The notes under the pieces were generated by a model. That model ran no database searches and was not told the origin of the DNA. It saw only the letters and a list, made by a program, of their open reading frames with translations. DNA of 64,000 bases from Lutibacter sp. (GTDB lineage Bacteria > Bacteroidota > Bacteroidia > Flavobacteriales > Flavobacteriaceae), in assembly GCF_013041805.1 (NCBI RefSeq), contig NZ_JABDRI010000074.1, positions 38,600 through 102,599 on the forward strand. Direction: 5' to 3'. A program made the translations under genes and the position numbers. Numbering within the stretch: the stretch's first letter is position 1; the number at the start of each line of letters is the position of its first letter. This document shows positions 1-8,852 of this stretch, piece after piece.

Positions 1-1
1 T

Positions 2-733
2 CAAGGGGTTCTTTTAGATAATAAATCTATAAATGTTGCATATGATTTTGTAAGAGGAGAGGGTGAAAATGGGAGAAAAAAAATAAGAAAGAATGAAGAT
101 AGAGATGAACTAGGTCACGGTGATTGTATAGATTGTAAACAATGTGTTCATGTATGTCCTACAGGAATAGATATTAGAAATGGTACCCAATTAGAATGTA
201 TCAATTGTACGGCTTGTATTGATGCTTGTGATAATATCATGGAAAAATCTGGTTTTGAAAAAGGATTGATACGATATGCATCTGAAGATAATATTGAAAA
301 GAAAGAGAAATTCAAATTTAATGCTCGACTAATTGCTTATTCTGTAATATTAACAATTTTAGTAGGTGTTTTAGTTACCATGTTATTTTTGAGGAATGAT
401 GTTGAGGCAACAGTTTTAAGACTTCCAGGTCAAACTTTTCAATCAACTGATACAACAATAAAAAATGTATATACCGTTAAGTTTATTAACAAAACAACAA
501 AAGATATTGAGAATGTGGAAATTAAATTAATTTCTCACAAAGGAAAAATTGAATTAGTTGGTGGAACTAGTAATATTGAGCGCCAAGGATTAAAAGAAGG
601 TACCTTATTTATAGAAATAAATAGAAGTGATTTAAATTCTTCCAAAGAGAAACTAAAACTTGGAATTTATTCTAATGGGGAATTAATAGAAACTACGACT
701 ACGAACTTTATGGGACCCGTAAAAATAAAATAA
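2..733 (+). CDS. ccoG: Cytochrome c oxidase accessory protein CcoG (FixG), C-terminal part
   Basis: The gene is cut by the left window edge; the reading frame is open from base 2. The visible part starts with the DFVRGEGENG stretch typical of CcoG, then two ferredoxin-like 4Fe-4S clusters (CIDCKQCVHVCPTG and CINCTACIDACD). A transmembrane segment (around NARLIAYSVILTILVGVLVTMLF) and the C-terminal Ig-like IG-FixG domain follow. CcoG is a membrane iron-sulfur protein; in the family it acts as a cupric reductase needed for assembly of the cbb3-type cytochrome oxidase. The stop TAA is followed directly by the ATG of ccoH, indicating tight co-transcription. An in-frame ATG at 239 is internal and would lose the clusters, so it is not the start. 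The ccoNOP genes would be expected upstream, outside the window. Confidence 0.95.
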   Translation, partial: QGVLLDNKSINVAYDFVRGEGENGRKKIRKNEDRDELGHGDCIDCKQCVHVCPTGIDIRNGTQLECINCTACIDACDNIMEKSGFEKGLIRYASEDNIEKKEKFKFNARLIAYSVILTILVGVLVTMLFLRNDVEATVLRLPGQTFQSTDTTIKNVYTVKFINKTTKDIENVEIKLISHKGKIELVGGTSNIERQGLKEGTLFIEINRSDLNSSKEKLKLGIYSNGELIETTTTNFMGPVKIK

Positions 734-1186
734 ATGAAATTTAAAATTAGTTGGCCAACAGGCATTATTATTTCACTTGCATCTTTTATCATCTTTATTT
801 TATATTTTGTGTATAAAGTAACATTTGTGCCTGCATATGATCATCATTTGGTGTCTGAAGACTACTATAAGGATGAAATAAATTATCAGCAAGAAATCGA
901 TAAATTAAATAGTGCTGCTGAATTAAAGCAAAACATTACTTATAGAAAAGTAGATGGTGGTTTGTTAATTAGTTTTCCTGAAGAATTTAAAGCTTCTGAT
1001 ATTAAAGGTAGTATTGATTTTCAACGTGGATCAAATACTAAAATTGATTTTAATATACCTATAGATTTAGAAACATTAGATTTTCTTATTACTAATGATA
1101 AGTTGGTAGAGGGAAGATGGGATATAAGAATTGATTGGATTGCTAATGGAAAGGCTTATTTGTTTAAAGAAAAAATAATGTATTAA
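734..1186 (+). CDS. ccoH: FixH / CcoH cbb3 oxidase assembly protein
   Basis: A 150-residue protein with one N-terminal membrane segment (about residues 8-28) and a tail that carries the FixH signature of a short helix (DHHLVSEDYYKDEINYQQEID) followed by a beta-rich domain ending in KEKIMY. FixH/CcoH is a single-span membrane protein that supports maturation or stability of the cbb3 cytochrome c oxidase. Its ATG abuts the ccoG stop codon with no spacer, and the next gene begins two bases after its stop, so this is a compact operon. Length is usual for Bacteroidetes FixH. The family assignment rests on the fold pattern plus the ccoG neighbour. Confidence 0.9.
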   Translation: MKFKISWPTGIIISLASFIIFILYFVYKVTFVPAYDHHLVSEDYYKDEINYQQEIDKLNSAAELKQNITYRKVDGGLLISFPEEFKASDIKGSIDFQRGSNTKIDFNIPIDLETLDFLITNDKLVEGRWDIRIDWIANGKAYLFKEKIMY

Positions 1187-1188
1187 AA

Positions 1189-1911
1189 ATGCTTTGGACT
1201 GCACTTGTTTTAGGATTAGCAGGAAGTTTTCACTGTATAGGTATGTGTGGACCTATTGCATTTGTATTACCAGTTGATAGGTCATCAAAAAGTAAAGTAA
1301 TTTTTCAAACCTTTTTGTATAATTTTGGACGACTTATTAGTTACTCATTAATTGGTATATTATTTGGTTTCATTGGTAGAGGTCTGTATTTAGCAGGTTT
1401 TCAGCAAAGATTATCTGTTCTAATGGGCGTTATAATGATTGCTACAATAGTAATTCCAATATCGGTTTTTAATAAATATAACTTTTCAAAACCTCTTTAT
1501 CAAATAATCGCTAAAGTTAAATCTAAACTTGGTTTTTATTTAAGTAAAAAATCAAATAAGGCATTATTTCTCATAGGATTTTTTAATGGATTCTTACCGT
1601 GTGGTTTAGTTTATATGGCTTTAATAGGATCAATTTCTACAGGAAATGCTATACAAGGCGCACTTTATATGGCAATATTTGGCCTAGGGACTATACCCAT
1701 GATGGCTGCAGCTATTTTGTTAGGGAACTTTGTTAGTGTTTCTATTCGTTCAAAAATTCAAAAAGCTATACCAGTTTTTGTTGTTATTATCGGATTATTA
1801 TTTATTTTGCGTGGATTAGGTTTAGGAATTCCTTATATTTCGCCTTCAGATGCGAAATTACAGCTTTCAAATAATCCTACGGAGTGTGTATCTATAGATA
1901 ATAACGAATAA
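1189..1911 (+). CDS. TauE/SafE (UreH/DsbD-like) membrane protein linked to cbb3 assembly
   Basis: A 240-residue polytopic membrane protein with about six hydrophobic helices. It starts with a GSFHCIGMCGP motif (H15, C16, C20) in the first helix, and a second half-repeat carries GFLPCGLVY. Paired cysteines in CxxxC and PCGL form are typical of the cytochrome-biogenesis transmembrane / UreH-like family (COG2836), often labelled sulfite exporter TauE/SafE. In Bacteroidetes this gene commonly closes the ccoGH operon. A role in copper or thiol handling for oxidase assembly is plausible, but this is inference from position and cysteines. It begins two bases after ccoH and ends three bases before the first ppk2 gene. 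Confidence 0.85.
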   Translation: MLWTALVLGLAGSFHCIGMCGPIAFVLPVDRSSKSKVIFQTFLYNFGRLISYSLIGILFGFIGRGLYLAGFQQRLSVLMGVIMIATIVIPISVFNKYNFSKPLYQIIAKVKSKLGFYLSKKSNKALFLIGFFNGFLPCGLVYMALIGSISTGNAIQGALYMAIFGLGTIPMMAAAILLGNFVSVSIRSKIQKAIPVFVVIIGLLFILRGLGLGIPYISPSDAKLQLSNNPTECVSIDNNE

Positions 1912-1914
1912 TTT

Positions 1915-2772
1915 ATGTCAAATTCACCCAAATTAACCATTGACGATTTTAAAAGAATATCATCAAATGATGAGCTTTTACAATTAATAAAAGAAAAGAA
2001 TATTTCTATTGATAAAGTAAATAAAGATTTATTTTATGAAGAAGAATTACGTCGTTTACAGATTGAATTAGTAAAACTTCAACATTGGATATTAAAAACA
2101 AATAAGCGTGTTGTAATTATTTTTGAAGGCAGAGATGCAGCTGGAAAAGGAGGTAATATTAGACGTTTTACTGAGCATTTGAATCCAAGATCAATGAGAG
2201 TTGTTGCTTTAACAAAGCCAACCGAAGTTGAAAGAGGTCAATGGTATTTTAGACGTTATATTAAAGAATTACCGGATCCAGGGGAAATGGTATTTTTTGA
2301 TAGAAGTTGGTATAATAGGGCAGTAGTTGAGCCTGTGATGGGTTTTTGTACAGATGAACAATACAATAAATTTATGGTTCAAGTTCCCGAATTTGAACAT
2401 ATGCTTTATGAAGATGGCACAACAATTATTAAATTGTGGTTTTCAATTTCAAAAGATGTTCAATTATCACGCTTTAATTCTAGATTAAGTACACCGTTAA
2501 AGCGTTGGAAATTTAGCCCAGTTGATAAAAAAGGACAGGAATTATGGGATACTTATACTCATTTTAGAGAACAAATGTTTAGTAAGACCCATACTAGTTA
2601 TAGTCCTTGGATTACGGTTAAAGCAAATAATAAAAAGATTGCACGGCTAGAGAGTATTAGATATGTACTCTCTCAATTTGACTATGAAGGAAAAGACAAT
2701 GCATCTACAACGTTGCTGCCTGATCCTAATGTAATTATGAGGTATTATAGATCATCTAAACAGTTAAATTAA
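1915..2772 (+). CDS. ppk2: Polyphosphate kinase 2 family protein (first of a tandem pair)
   Basis: A 285-residue soluble PPK2. The P-loop is EGRDAAGKGG (residues 71-80) and the Walker B / lid region begins FFDRSWYNRAVVEPV (127 onward); both are hallmarks of the family, which moves phosphate between polyphosphate and nucleoside diphosphates or monophosphates. All visible catalytic motifs are intact. Single-domain length of about 280 residues fits class I or III; I cannot separate these or assign ADP/GDP preference by eye. It follows the oxidase assembly gene by three bases and precedes a second PPK2 by two bases, so both probably ride on the same transcript. Confidence 0.92.
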   Translation: MSNSPKLTIDDFKRISSNDELLQLIKEKNISIDKVNKDLFYEEELRRLQIELVKLQHWILKTNKRVVIIFEGRDAAGKGGNIRRFTEHLNPRSMRVVALTKPTEVERGQWYFRRYIKELPDPGEMVFFDRSWYNRAVVEPVMGFCTDEQYNKFMVQVPEFEHMLYEDGTTIIKLWFSISKDVQLSRFNSRLSTPLKRWKFSPVDKKGQELWDTYTHFREQMFSKTHTSYSPWITVKANNKKIARLESIRYVLSQFDYEGKDNASTTLLPDPNVIMRYYRSSKQLN

Positions 2773-2774
2773 TC

Positions 2775-3566
2775 ATGCATAAAGAATATATTTTAACACA
2801 AGAAGATGTAGATATCCTAAATACAAAGAAAGGATTAAAAGCCATATTATCTAAGGAACCATTTAATATAGAAAAGGCTGTTAGATATGCGAAATATGAA
2901 AAGAAATTAAAAAAATTGCAAGTTGAATTAATTCGATTACAGACTTGGGCAATTGCTGAAAATGAGCGAATTATTGTAATTTTCGAAGGTAGAGATGCTG
3001 CCGGAAAAGGTGGGGCGATTAGACGCGCTACAGAGAGAATGAACCCTAGGCATTTACGAATAGTAGCATTACCAAAGCCTACTGAAGATGAAAAAACGCA
3101 ATGGTATTTTCAACGGTATGTGAAACAATTTCCTAAAGCAGGAGAAATCGTATTTTTTGACAGAAGTTGGTATAACAGAGCAGTTGTTGAACCCGTAAAT
3201 GGATTTTGCACTGATGACGAGCACGAAACGTTTATGAATCAAGTTAATGATTTTGAGCGTATGATTACTGAGTCAGGAATACGTTTGGTTAAAATTTATA
3301 TGTCGATTTCAAAACGTGAGCAAGCAAAAAGATTTGAAGATATTAAAAGTAACCCATTAAAGCAATGGAAAATGACAGCTGTTGATGAAAAGGCACAGGA
3401 GTTATGGGATGTATATACAAAGTATAAGAAGAAAATGTTTGAAAAAACAAAGCTAGGTGTTGTAGAATGGAAAATTATTAGAGCTAATAAGAAAACTTTT
3501 GCAAGAGTAGATGCAATAAAGCACGTTCTTAATAGTATACCTTACGATAAAAATAGAGAAGTATAG
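2775..3566 (+). CDS. ppk2: Polyphosphate kinase 2 family protein (second of a tandem pair)
   Basis: A 263-residue paralogue of the preceding gene. Its P-loop EGRDAAGKGG falls at exactly the same residue numbers (71-80), followed by FFDRSWYNRAVVEPVNGFCTDD. All visible PPK2 motifs are intact, so this is a functional duplicate rather than a remnant. The flanking surface sequence has diverged (for example KPTEDEKTQWYFQRY against KPTEVERGQWYFRRY), which suggests different substrate preference or a hetero-oligomer. Two separate full-length frames rule out a frameshifted single gene. It is the last gene of the cco-ppk2 run; a 231-bp spacer follows. Confidence 0.92.
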   Translation: MHKEYILTQEDVDILNTKKGLKAILSKEPFNIEKAVRYAKYEKKLKKLQVELIRLQTWAIAENERIIVIFEGRDAAGKGGAIRRATERMNPRHLRIVALPKPTEDEKTQWYFQRYVKQFPKAGEIVFFDRSWYNRAVVEPVNGFCTDDEHETFMNQVNDFERMITESGIRLVKIYMSISKREQAKRFEDIKSNPLKQWKMTAVDEKAQELWDVYTKYKKKMFEKTKLGVVEWKIIRANKKTFARVDAIKHVLNSIPYDKNREV

Positions 3567-3742
3567 TTTATACACTTATTTTTATTTTTTTTTCAATTAT
3601 ACAATTATATTGTATTTGTTTTTATGTTCAAAACAACTCTAAATAAAAATCCTACATATCTCTTAATCAGTTGTTTAAATTATATTTCTAGATTTAATTA
3701 GATTAACTGTAACATTTATTTTTAAATTTTTAGGCTAAATAC

Positions 3743-3774
3743 TTGTCATAAACCTAATAAAGGAAGTATTTTTG
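3743..3774 (+). promoter_or_regulatory. Bacteroidetes-type promoter for the DEAH helicase gene
   Basis: TTG at 3743-3745 and TATTTTTG at 3767-3774 match the Bacteroidetes -33/-7 consensus (TTG and TAnnTTTG), separated by 21 bases. Transcription would start close to 3778-3780, leaving a leader of about 20 bases before the GTG start at 3798. The rest of the 3567-3797 spacer is AT-rich and I see no gene in it. Confidence 0.65.
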
Positions 3775-3797
3775 TAAATCAATAAATACCAACTCGT

Positions 3798-5351
3798 GTG
3801 TCAGACCAAGTTACAGAATTAGAAGAAAGAAAAGCAGGAAAAGATCTTTATAGTTATCAGAAGGAAGCAATTAACAAAATTTTTAAAAGATTTGAAGAGG
3901 CTAAAGATGACTATCATTTGTTGTACCAACTTCCTACAGGTGGAGGTAAAACTGTTATTTTCTCTGAAATTGTAAGGCAGTATTTAAAACACCACAATAA
4001 AAAAGTTTTAGTTTTAACACATCGAATAGAGTTATGTAAGCAAACTTCTAAAATGCTTACAGAATTTCATGTAACAAACAAAGTTATTAATAGTACTGCT
4101 AATTTAGATGATCAGGCTAATTATAGCTGTTTTGTAGCAATGGTAGAAACCTTAAATAATAGGCTAAACGATAATAAATTTGATATTTCAGATATTGGAT
4201 TGGTTATTATTGACGAAGCACATTATAATTCATTTACAAAATTATTTGAATTTTTCGAAAAATCGTTCATTTTAGGCGTAACGGCTACACCTTTAAGCAG
4301 TAATATAAAGCTTCCAATGAAAGATAATTATAATGAATTAATTGTGGGAGAAACAATTGAATCATTAATCAAAAATAAGTTTTTAGCAAAGGCAGAAGTC
4401 TTTTCTTATAATGTTGGGTTAACATCATTAGAAGTAGGGGCAAACGGCGATTATACTGTAAAGTCTTCCGAAGATTTATATACAAATAATGATATGCTTA
4501 GCAAATTAATTCAAGCATATGAAACCCATTCAAAAGGTAAAAAAACATTAATTTTTAACAACGGAATTAATACCTCTATTCAAGTTTTTCAGGCTTTTAA
4601 ATCGGCAGGATATCCTATTGCTCATTTAGATAACACTTATAGTAAAAAAGATAGAAAAACAGTGTTAAAATGGTTTAAAGAAACTCCACATGCAATTTTA
4701 ACTTCTGTAAGTATTTTAACTACAGGTTTTGACGAGCCTACAGTAAATACAATTATTTTAAATAGAGCAACTAAATCACTTGGTCTGTATTATCAAATGA
4801 TTGGTAGAGGCTCACGAATTTTAAAAGATAAAAAAACATTTTCTGTTATTGATTTAGGAAATAACATGTATCGTTTTGGAGAATGGGGTGCAGACTTAGA
4901 CTGGCAAAAAATATTTAGAGCTCCAAATTACTATTTAGATAAAATTATTAGTGATGAAGAAATTGAAAGTAATTTCAAATATGAAATGCCTCCTGAACTT
5001 CGTGAAGAATTTGGAAACTCAAAAGAAGTATATTTTGATGTGAAAAGAATATATACAGCATCTATTAGTAATGGTGAATCTTCAAAAGTTGTTTTAGAAA
5101 AATCAATTAAACAGCATGCTAAGATATGTATTGAGAATAGCGAAGATGTATATGATGCTTACGAGTTATCTAAAAAATTATCGGATGATATTGATTATAG
5201 AGTGGAACGATATACAAAGTGTATTTGTAGAAGCACTCATAATTTTGTAACCTGGTTGAAGGAAGATTATAGAACTAAATTACGACTTTATTTAAAGGAT
5301 AATTTTGATAGAGATTTTGAAATTATTCACGGTAGACCGCCGGAAGATTAA
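3798..5351 (+). CDS. DEAD/DEAH-box superfamily 2 helicase
   Basis: A 517-residue SF2 helicase of the SSL2/Res-subunit type. Visible motifs are a Q-like N-terminus (LYSYQKEAINKIF), Walker A QLPTGGGKT (residues 44-52), DEAH (139-142), VTATP (161-165), and a C-terminal RecA domain with TGFDEPTVNTIILNRATKS and QMIGRGSR (motif VI). It is probably a stand-alone DNA or RNA helicase/ATPase. No nuclease or methylase neighbour is present, so it is not evidently part of a restriction system. The frame opens with GTG at 3798 and is preceded by a good promoter; there is no ATG nearby in frame. It is convergent with the phosphofructokinase pair across a strong hairpin. Confidence 0.88.
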   Translation: MSDQVTELEERKAGKDLYSYQKEAINKIFKRFEEAKDDYHLLYQLPTGGGKTVIFSEIVRQYLKHHNKKVLVLTHRIELCKQTSKMLTEFHVTNKVINSTANLDDQANYSCFVAMVETLNNRLNDNKFDISDIGLVIIDEAHYNSFTKLFEFFEKSFILGVTATPLSSNIKLPMKDNYNELIVGETIESLIKNKFLAKAEVFSYNVGLTSLEVGANGDYTVKSSEDLYTNNDMLSKLIQAYETHSKGKKTLIFNNGINTSIQVFQAFKSAGYPIAHLDNTYSKKDRKTVLKWFKETPHAILTSVSILTTGFDEPTVNTIILNRATKSLGLYYQMIGRGSRILKDKKTFSVIDLGNNMYRFGEWGADLDWQKIFRAPNYYLDKIISDEEIESNFKYEMPPELREEFGNSKEVYFDVKRIYTASISNGESSKVVLEKSIKQHAKICIENSEDVYDAYELSKKLSDDIDYRVERYTKCICRSTHNFVTWLKEDYRTKLRLYLKDNFDRDFEIIHGRPPED

Positions 5352-5397
5352 TATTTAAATATTTTTAATTCAATTCATGAATTAATCATTGAATGGT

Positions 5398-5436
5398 AAA
5401 AATCCACAATTTTAAAACTTAAAATTGTGGATTTTT
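5398..5436. terminator. Bidirectional terminator between helicase and pfkA
   Basis: A perfect 18-bp inverted repeat (arms 5398-5415 and 5419-5436) with a 3-base loop and A/T-rich outer ends. It lies between the converging helicase (plus) and phosphofructokinase (minus) genes, so it can serve both strands. Confidence 0.85.
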
Positions 5437-5461
5437 ATAAATTATTTAAAATTTAATAATT

Positions 5462-6562
5462 TTATTGATCTCCAAAAGACATACCAATACCTCGAGCAGT
5501 TTTTACCAATGATGAATTTGGTTTTACAATATTATACTTACTAATTGCTTCTAAAAAAGGAACAGCAACAATACTTGGATGTTGATAAGCTACCATTTTA
5601 CCATAGTTAGCATCAATAGCAAGCTCCATAGCTTTTACACCAAATTGAGTTGCTAAAATCCTGTCGAAAGCAGTAGGGACTCCTCCACGCTGCAAATGAC
5701 CTAGTACTGTTTCTCTCATATCAGCATCACAACCAGCTGCTTTTAAATCTTTTAGTAATTTATTTGCAACACCACCTAATTTTAAGTTAGCATTTCCAAC
5801 TTCATCACTTTGTTGAGAAAACACATCACCATCTTTAGGTTTTGCACCTTCAGCAATAACAATAATTACATGACCTTTTCCGTCTTTAAAACGCTTATTT
5901 ATAGTTGAAAGAACATGATTGATTTCGTAAGGAATTTCAGGAATTAAACAAACTTCTGCACCACCTGCTAGAGCTGAACTTAAAGCAATCCAACCAGCAT
6001 CTCTTCCCATCACTTCAAGAATAATTACACGGTTGTGTGAGGCTGCAGTAGTAACAAGTCTATCAACAGCTTCTGTAGCTATTTGCACAGCTGTTTGGTA
6101 CCCAAACGTATAATCCGTAGCAGATAAGTCATTATCAATAGTTTTTGGAACACCTATAATATTCAATCCTTTTTCAAAAAGAACTTGCGAAATTCTTTGT
6201 GAACCATCTCCTCCAATACTTATTACGGCTTCTATTCCAAGATGTTTTAGTCTTCGTATCATTTCATCAGAACGATCAATAAACGACCATGTGCCATCAT
6301 TTTCTTTCACAGGCCAAGCAAGAGGTCCTCCTTTTGTGGTCGTACCTAAAATTGTTCCACCCTGATAGTGAATACCTGAAACGGTTTTCTCATTTAATTC
6401 TATAATCTCAGTAGGTTCTCTTAAAACACCATCAAATGATTGTATACTTCCTACAACTTCCCAATCTTCAGTTTGTGCAGCGCGCTTAACAATTCCTCTA
6501 ATAACTGCATTTAATCCAGGGCAATCTCCACCTCCTGTTAATACTAATACTTTTTTCTTCAT
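5462..6562 (-). CDS. pfkA: 6-phosphofructokinase, group III type
   Basis: A 366-residue phosphofructokinase. It retains the nucleotide motif GGGDCPGLNAV (10-20), GGTILGTTTKGGP, GGDGS (117-121), the catalytic PKTIDND (139-145, with the base Asp143) and EVMGRDAGW. The Gly in GGDG favours ATP rather than pyrophosphate as phosphate donor, while Lys140 in PKTIDND is the group III pattern. It phosphorylates fructose 6-phosphate in glycolysis. It lies 20 bases downstream of a second phosphofructokinase-like gene on the same strand, and the two proteins align without gaps over at least the first 160 residues. This is the catalytically intact member of the pair. Confidence 0.93.
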   Translation of the reverse strand: MKKKVLVLTGGGDCPGLNAVIRGIVKRAAQTEDWEVVGSIQSFDGVLREPTEIIELNEKTVSGIHYQGGTILGTTTKGGPLAWPVKENDGTWSFIDRSDEMIRRLKHLGIEAVISIGGDGSQRISQVLFEKGLNIIGVPKTIDNDLSATDYTFGYQTAVQIATEAVDRLVTTAASHNRVIILEVMGRDAGWIALSSALAGGAEVCLIPEIPYEINHVLSTINKRFKDGKGHVIIVIAEGAKPKDGDVFSQQSDEVGNANLKLGGVANKLLKDLKAAGCDADMRETVLGHLQRGGVPTAFDRILATQFGVKAMELAIDANYGKMVAYQHPSIVAVPFLEAISKYNIVKPNSSLVKTARGIGMSFGDQ

Positions 6563-6582
6563 TTTTAATTTTGTAACTATTA

Positions 6583-7650
6583 TTAATCTCCAAAAGAAAT
6601 ACCAATTCCTTTTGCAGTATGAATTAAATTATGAGATAATTCAACTTTATTATATTGATCGATGACTTCTTTTAAATCTTTATGAGTTAATTCAAAATTT
6701 TGGTGAACCGCCATAGTTCCGAATTTTTTTTCTTTAACCAATTCAAAAGCTTTTACTCCAAGCTCTGTCGCTAAAATTCGATCAAATGCAATAGGTGAGC
6801 CCCCTCGTTGCAAATGTCCTAAAATTGTTTCTCTAATATCAGCTTGAAAGTTTGATTCTTTTAATTTTTCAGCAATTTTACGAGCAATACTTCCAGATAT
6901 TTTTTCATTTTTTTCACCTTTAAAATAGGCGCCTTCAGCAACAACTATATTTGCAAATCCTCTACCATCAGCTGTATATCTCGACTTTAACTTTTGTAAT
7001 ACTTTTTCCATGTCAATCGGGATCTCAGGAATTAGACATACTTCTGCACCGCCAGCAATTGCAGCGTGTAGTGCAATCCAGCCCGCATCACGTCCCATTA
7101 CTTCTAAAATTAAAACTCTATTATGCGAATTAGCTGTAGTAACTAATTTATCCACCGCTTCAGTCGCTACATGTGCGGCTGTTTGAAATCCAAATGAAAA
7201 ATCTGTTATTGATAAGTCATTATTTATTGTTTTCGGAATTCCTATGATATTTACGCCTTTTTGAGATAATTTATGGGAAATTTTATGAGACTCATTACCT
7301 CCAATATGTATAACCGCATCAAAGTTAAAAACTTTAAGATTATAAATTAATTTGTCAGTAACATCTTCATTTTTTATAGTTCCATCTTTTTGTTTGACAG
7401 GATAATTAAAAGGGTTTCGCTTATTATTGGTGGTTAAAATTGTTCCACCTTGTATATGAATTCCTTCAACGCGTTTTTCAGTTAGAGGTACTAATTCCAG
7501 AGGTTCAGATAAAATACCATCAAATCCATTTACACTTCCTATAATTTCCCACTTGGTTTCTTGACTTGCACGTTTAACGATGGCCCTTATTACTGCATTC
7601 ATTCCTGGACAGTCTCCACCACTATTAACAACTAAAATTCTTTGTTTCAT
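6583..7650 (-). CDS. Phosphofructokinase paralogue with altered active site (probable pseudoenzyme)
   Basis: A 355-residue homologue of the adjacent pfkA. I chose ATG at 7650 (MKQRILVVNSGGDCPG) over the upstream in-frame ATG at 7662, because this start aligns with pfkA residue for residue with no gaps. The overall fold motifs are kept (GGDCPGMNAV, EVMGRDAGWIAL, HLQRGGSPIAFDR). However GGDGS is GGNES (Asn119, Glu120) and PKTIDND is PKTINND, replacing the catalytic base Asp143 by Asn143. GGTILGTT is GGTILTTN. In E. coli PFK numbering these are the Asp103, Gly104 and Asp127 positions. It is probably a regulatory subunit or pseudoenzyme that could pair with the downstream PFK; an unusual activity remains possible. 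It is the first gene of the two-gene unit. Confidence 0.85.
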   Translation of the reverse strand: MKQRILVVNSGGDCPGMNAVIRAIVKRASQETKWEIIGSVNGFDGILSEPLELVPLTEKRVEGIHIQGGTILTTNNKRNPFNYPVKQKDGTIKNEDVTDKLIYNLKVFNFDAVIHIGGNESHKISHKLSQKGVNIIGIPKTINNDLSITDFSFGFQTAAHVATEAVDKLVTTANSHNRVLILEVMGRDAGWIALHAAIAGGAEVCLIPEIPIDMEKVLQKLKSRYTADGRGFANIVVAEGAYFKGEKNEKISGSIARKIAEKLKESNFQADIRETILGHLQRGGSPIAFDRILATELGVKAFELVKEKKFGTMAVHQNFELTHKDLKEVIDQYNKVELSHNLIHTAKGIGISFGD

Positions 7651-7861
7651 ATAATTTCCCATTTTAAGGGATTATTTTTTTGTTTGTCGTTTTCTGTACT
7701 ATTAAAATACGAATTAAACGGTTGCGAAATTATACAAAACGATACAATTTAGCAATGATTAAAGTCATATTTAATTCAATTAAAATCTTTTTAGGGCTTT
7801 CCTAATAATCCACTTATATTTCTTAATATTGAAACTTATTACAATATATAATTTATATAAA

Positions 7862-8779
7862 ATGAATAAGCCTCAAAATACAGTTCTTATTATTTTAGCT
7901 TTTTTTGCAATTTATGTTATTTGGGGGTCTACTTATTTAATGAATAAAGTGGCTGTTGGTGAATTACCGCCCTTTATGCTTGCATCTATTCGATTTATCT
8001 CTGCTGGAATTCTCATATTTATCATAGGTAAAATTATGGGGCTAAATCTTTTAATTTCAAAAAAACAATTAGCGAATACTGCTGTTGCAGGTTTTTTGTT
8101 TTTAACATTTGGAAATGGAGTAGTAGTTTGGGCTCTTAAATATGTTGATAGCGGTTTTGCAGCTTTAGAAATTTCAGCACAGCCCTTAGTGGTCCTATTA
8201 TTAATGCGTTTTTTTGATGGAAAAAAAATAAAATTAATGTCAGTTATTGGTGTAATTTTGGGTATAATAGGAGTTTTTCTTTTGGTAAGTCAAAAAGAAA
8301 TAATAAGTAAAGAAGGAACTTTGCTTGGAGTTATAATGATATTCGCCTGTATGTTTAGTTGGGGCTATGGAAGTTTATTTGTTTCTAAAGCTGATTTGCC
8401 ATCAAATTACTTTATAAATACCGGTTATCAAATGCTTACAGGAGGTATTATGCTTTTTATAGTAAGCTTGTCTTTTGGAGAAGTTTGGTCTAGTCCAACA
8501 GTTTGGAGTGGTAAGGTGCAACTTTCAATGTTTTTACTGATTGTATTTGGTGGAATAGTGGCATTTACATCATTTAACTATTTACTAAAAACAGTTTCAC
8601 CTGAAAAGGTAGCAACTTCTACTTATGTAAATCCAATTATTGCTCTTTTGCTTGGTTGGTATTTTTTAAAAGAACAAATTACAATTCAATCTGTTATTGC
8701 CGCCATAGTTTTGTTAACTGGTGTTTATTTTATAAATACAAAAAGAAAATTAGTTATTTACTCAAGATTTAGAAAATAA
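7862..8779 (+). CDS. EamA/DMT-family exporter
   Basis: A 305-residue inner-membrane protein with ten predicted hydrophobic helices in two EamA halves (roughly residues 8-138 and 150-293). It carries the drug/metabolite transporter signature IYVIWGSTYLMNKVAV at the start of helix 1 and a PEKVATSTYVNPIIALLLGW motif in the second half. Members export amino acids or other small metabolites; the substrate is unknown. I start it at ATG 7862 (MNKPQNTV); the frame also extends to a TTG at 7829, but the extra 11 residues are not family-like. A strong bidirectional hairpin follows the stop. Confidence 0.88.
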   Translation: MNKPQNTVLIILAFFAIYVIWGSTYLMNKVAVGELPPFMLASIRFISAGILIFIIGKIMGLNLLISKKQLANTAVAGFLFLTFGNGVVVWALKYVDSGFAALEISAQPLVVLLLMRFFDGKKIKLMSVIGVILGIIGVFLLVSQKEIISKEGTLLGVIMIFACMFSWGYGSLFVSKADLPSNYFINTGYQMLTGGIMLFIVSLSFGEVWSSPTVWSGKVQLSMFLLIVFGGIVAFTSFNYLLKTVSPEKVATSTYVNPIIALLLGWYFLKEQITIQSVIAAIVLLTGVYFINTKRKLVIYSRFRK

Positions 8780-8807
8780 TTAATTGGATAGAATATTGGT
8801 TAAAAAG

Positions 8808-8839
8808 TTAGAAGACAGATTAAAAAATCTGTCTTCTAA
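8808..8839. terminator. Bidirectional terminator between EamA gene and the repeat microprotein
   Basis: A perfect 13-bp inverted repeat (8808-8820 and 8827-8839; arm TTAGAAGACAGAT) with a 6-base A-rich loop. On the minus strand it is followed by CTTTTT, on the plus strand it ends the EamA transcript. Its position 13 bases past the stop of the 36-codon minus-strand frame supports that frame as its own transcription unit. Confidence 0.85.
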
Positions 8840-8852
8840 TAAATTCGAAATA

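Noticed and set aside
1915..3566. Tandem PPK2 genes as one gene split by a frameshift
   Set aside because: Both frames carry a full set of PPK2 motifs at the same residue positions, so they are two complete paralogues.
3798..5351. DEAH helicase as part of a restriction or defence system
   Set aside because: No methylase, nuclease or other defence gene is adjacent; a stand-alone helicase is the simpler reading.
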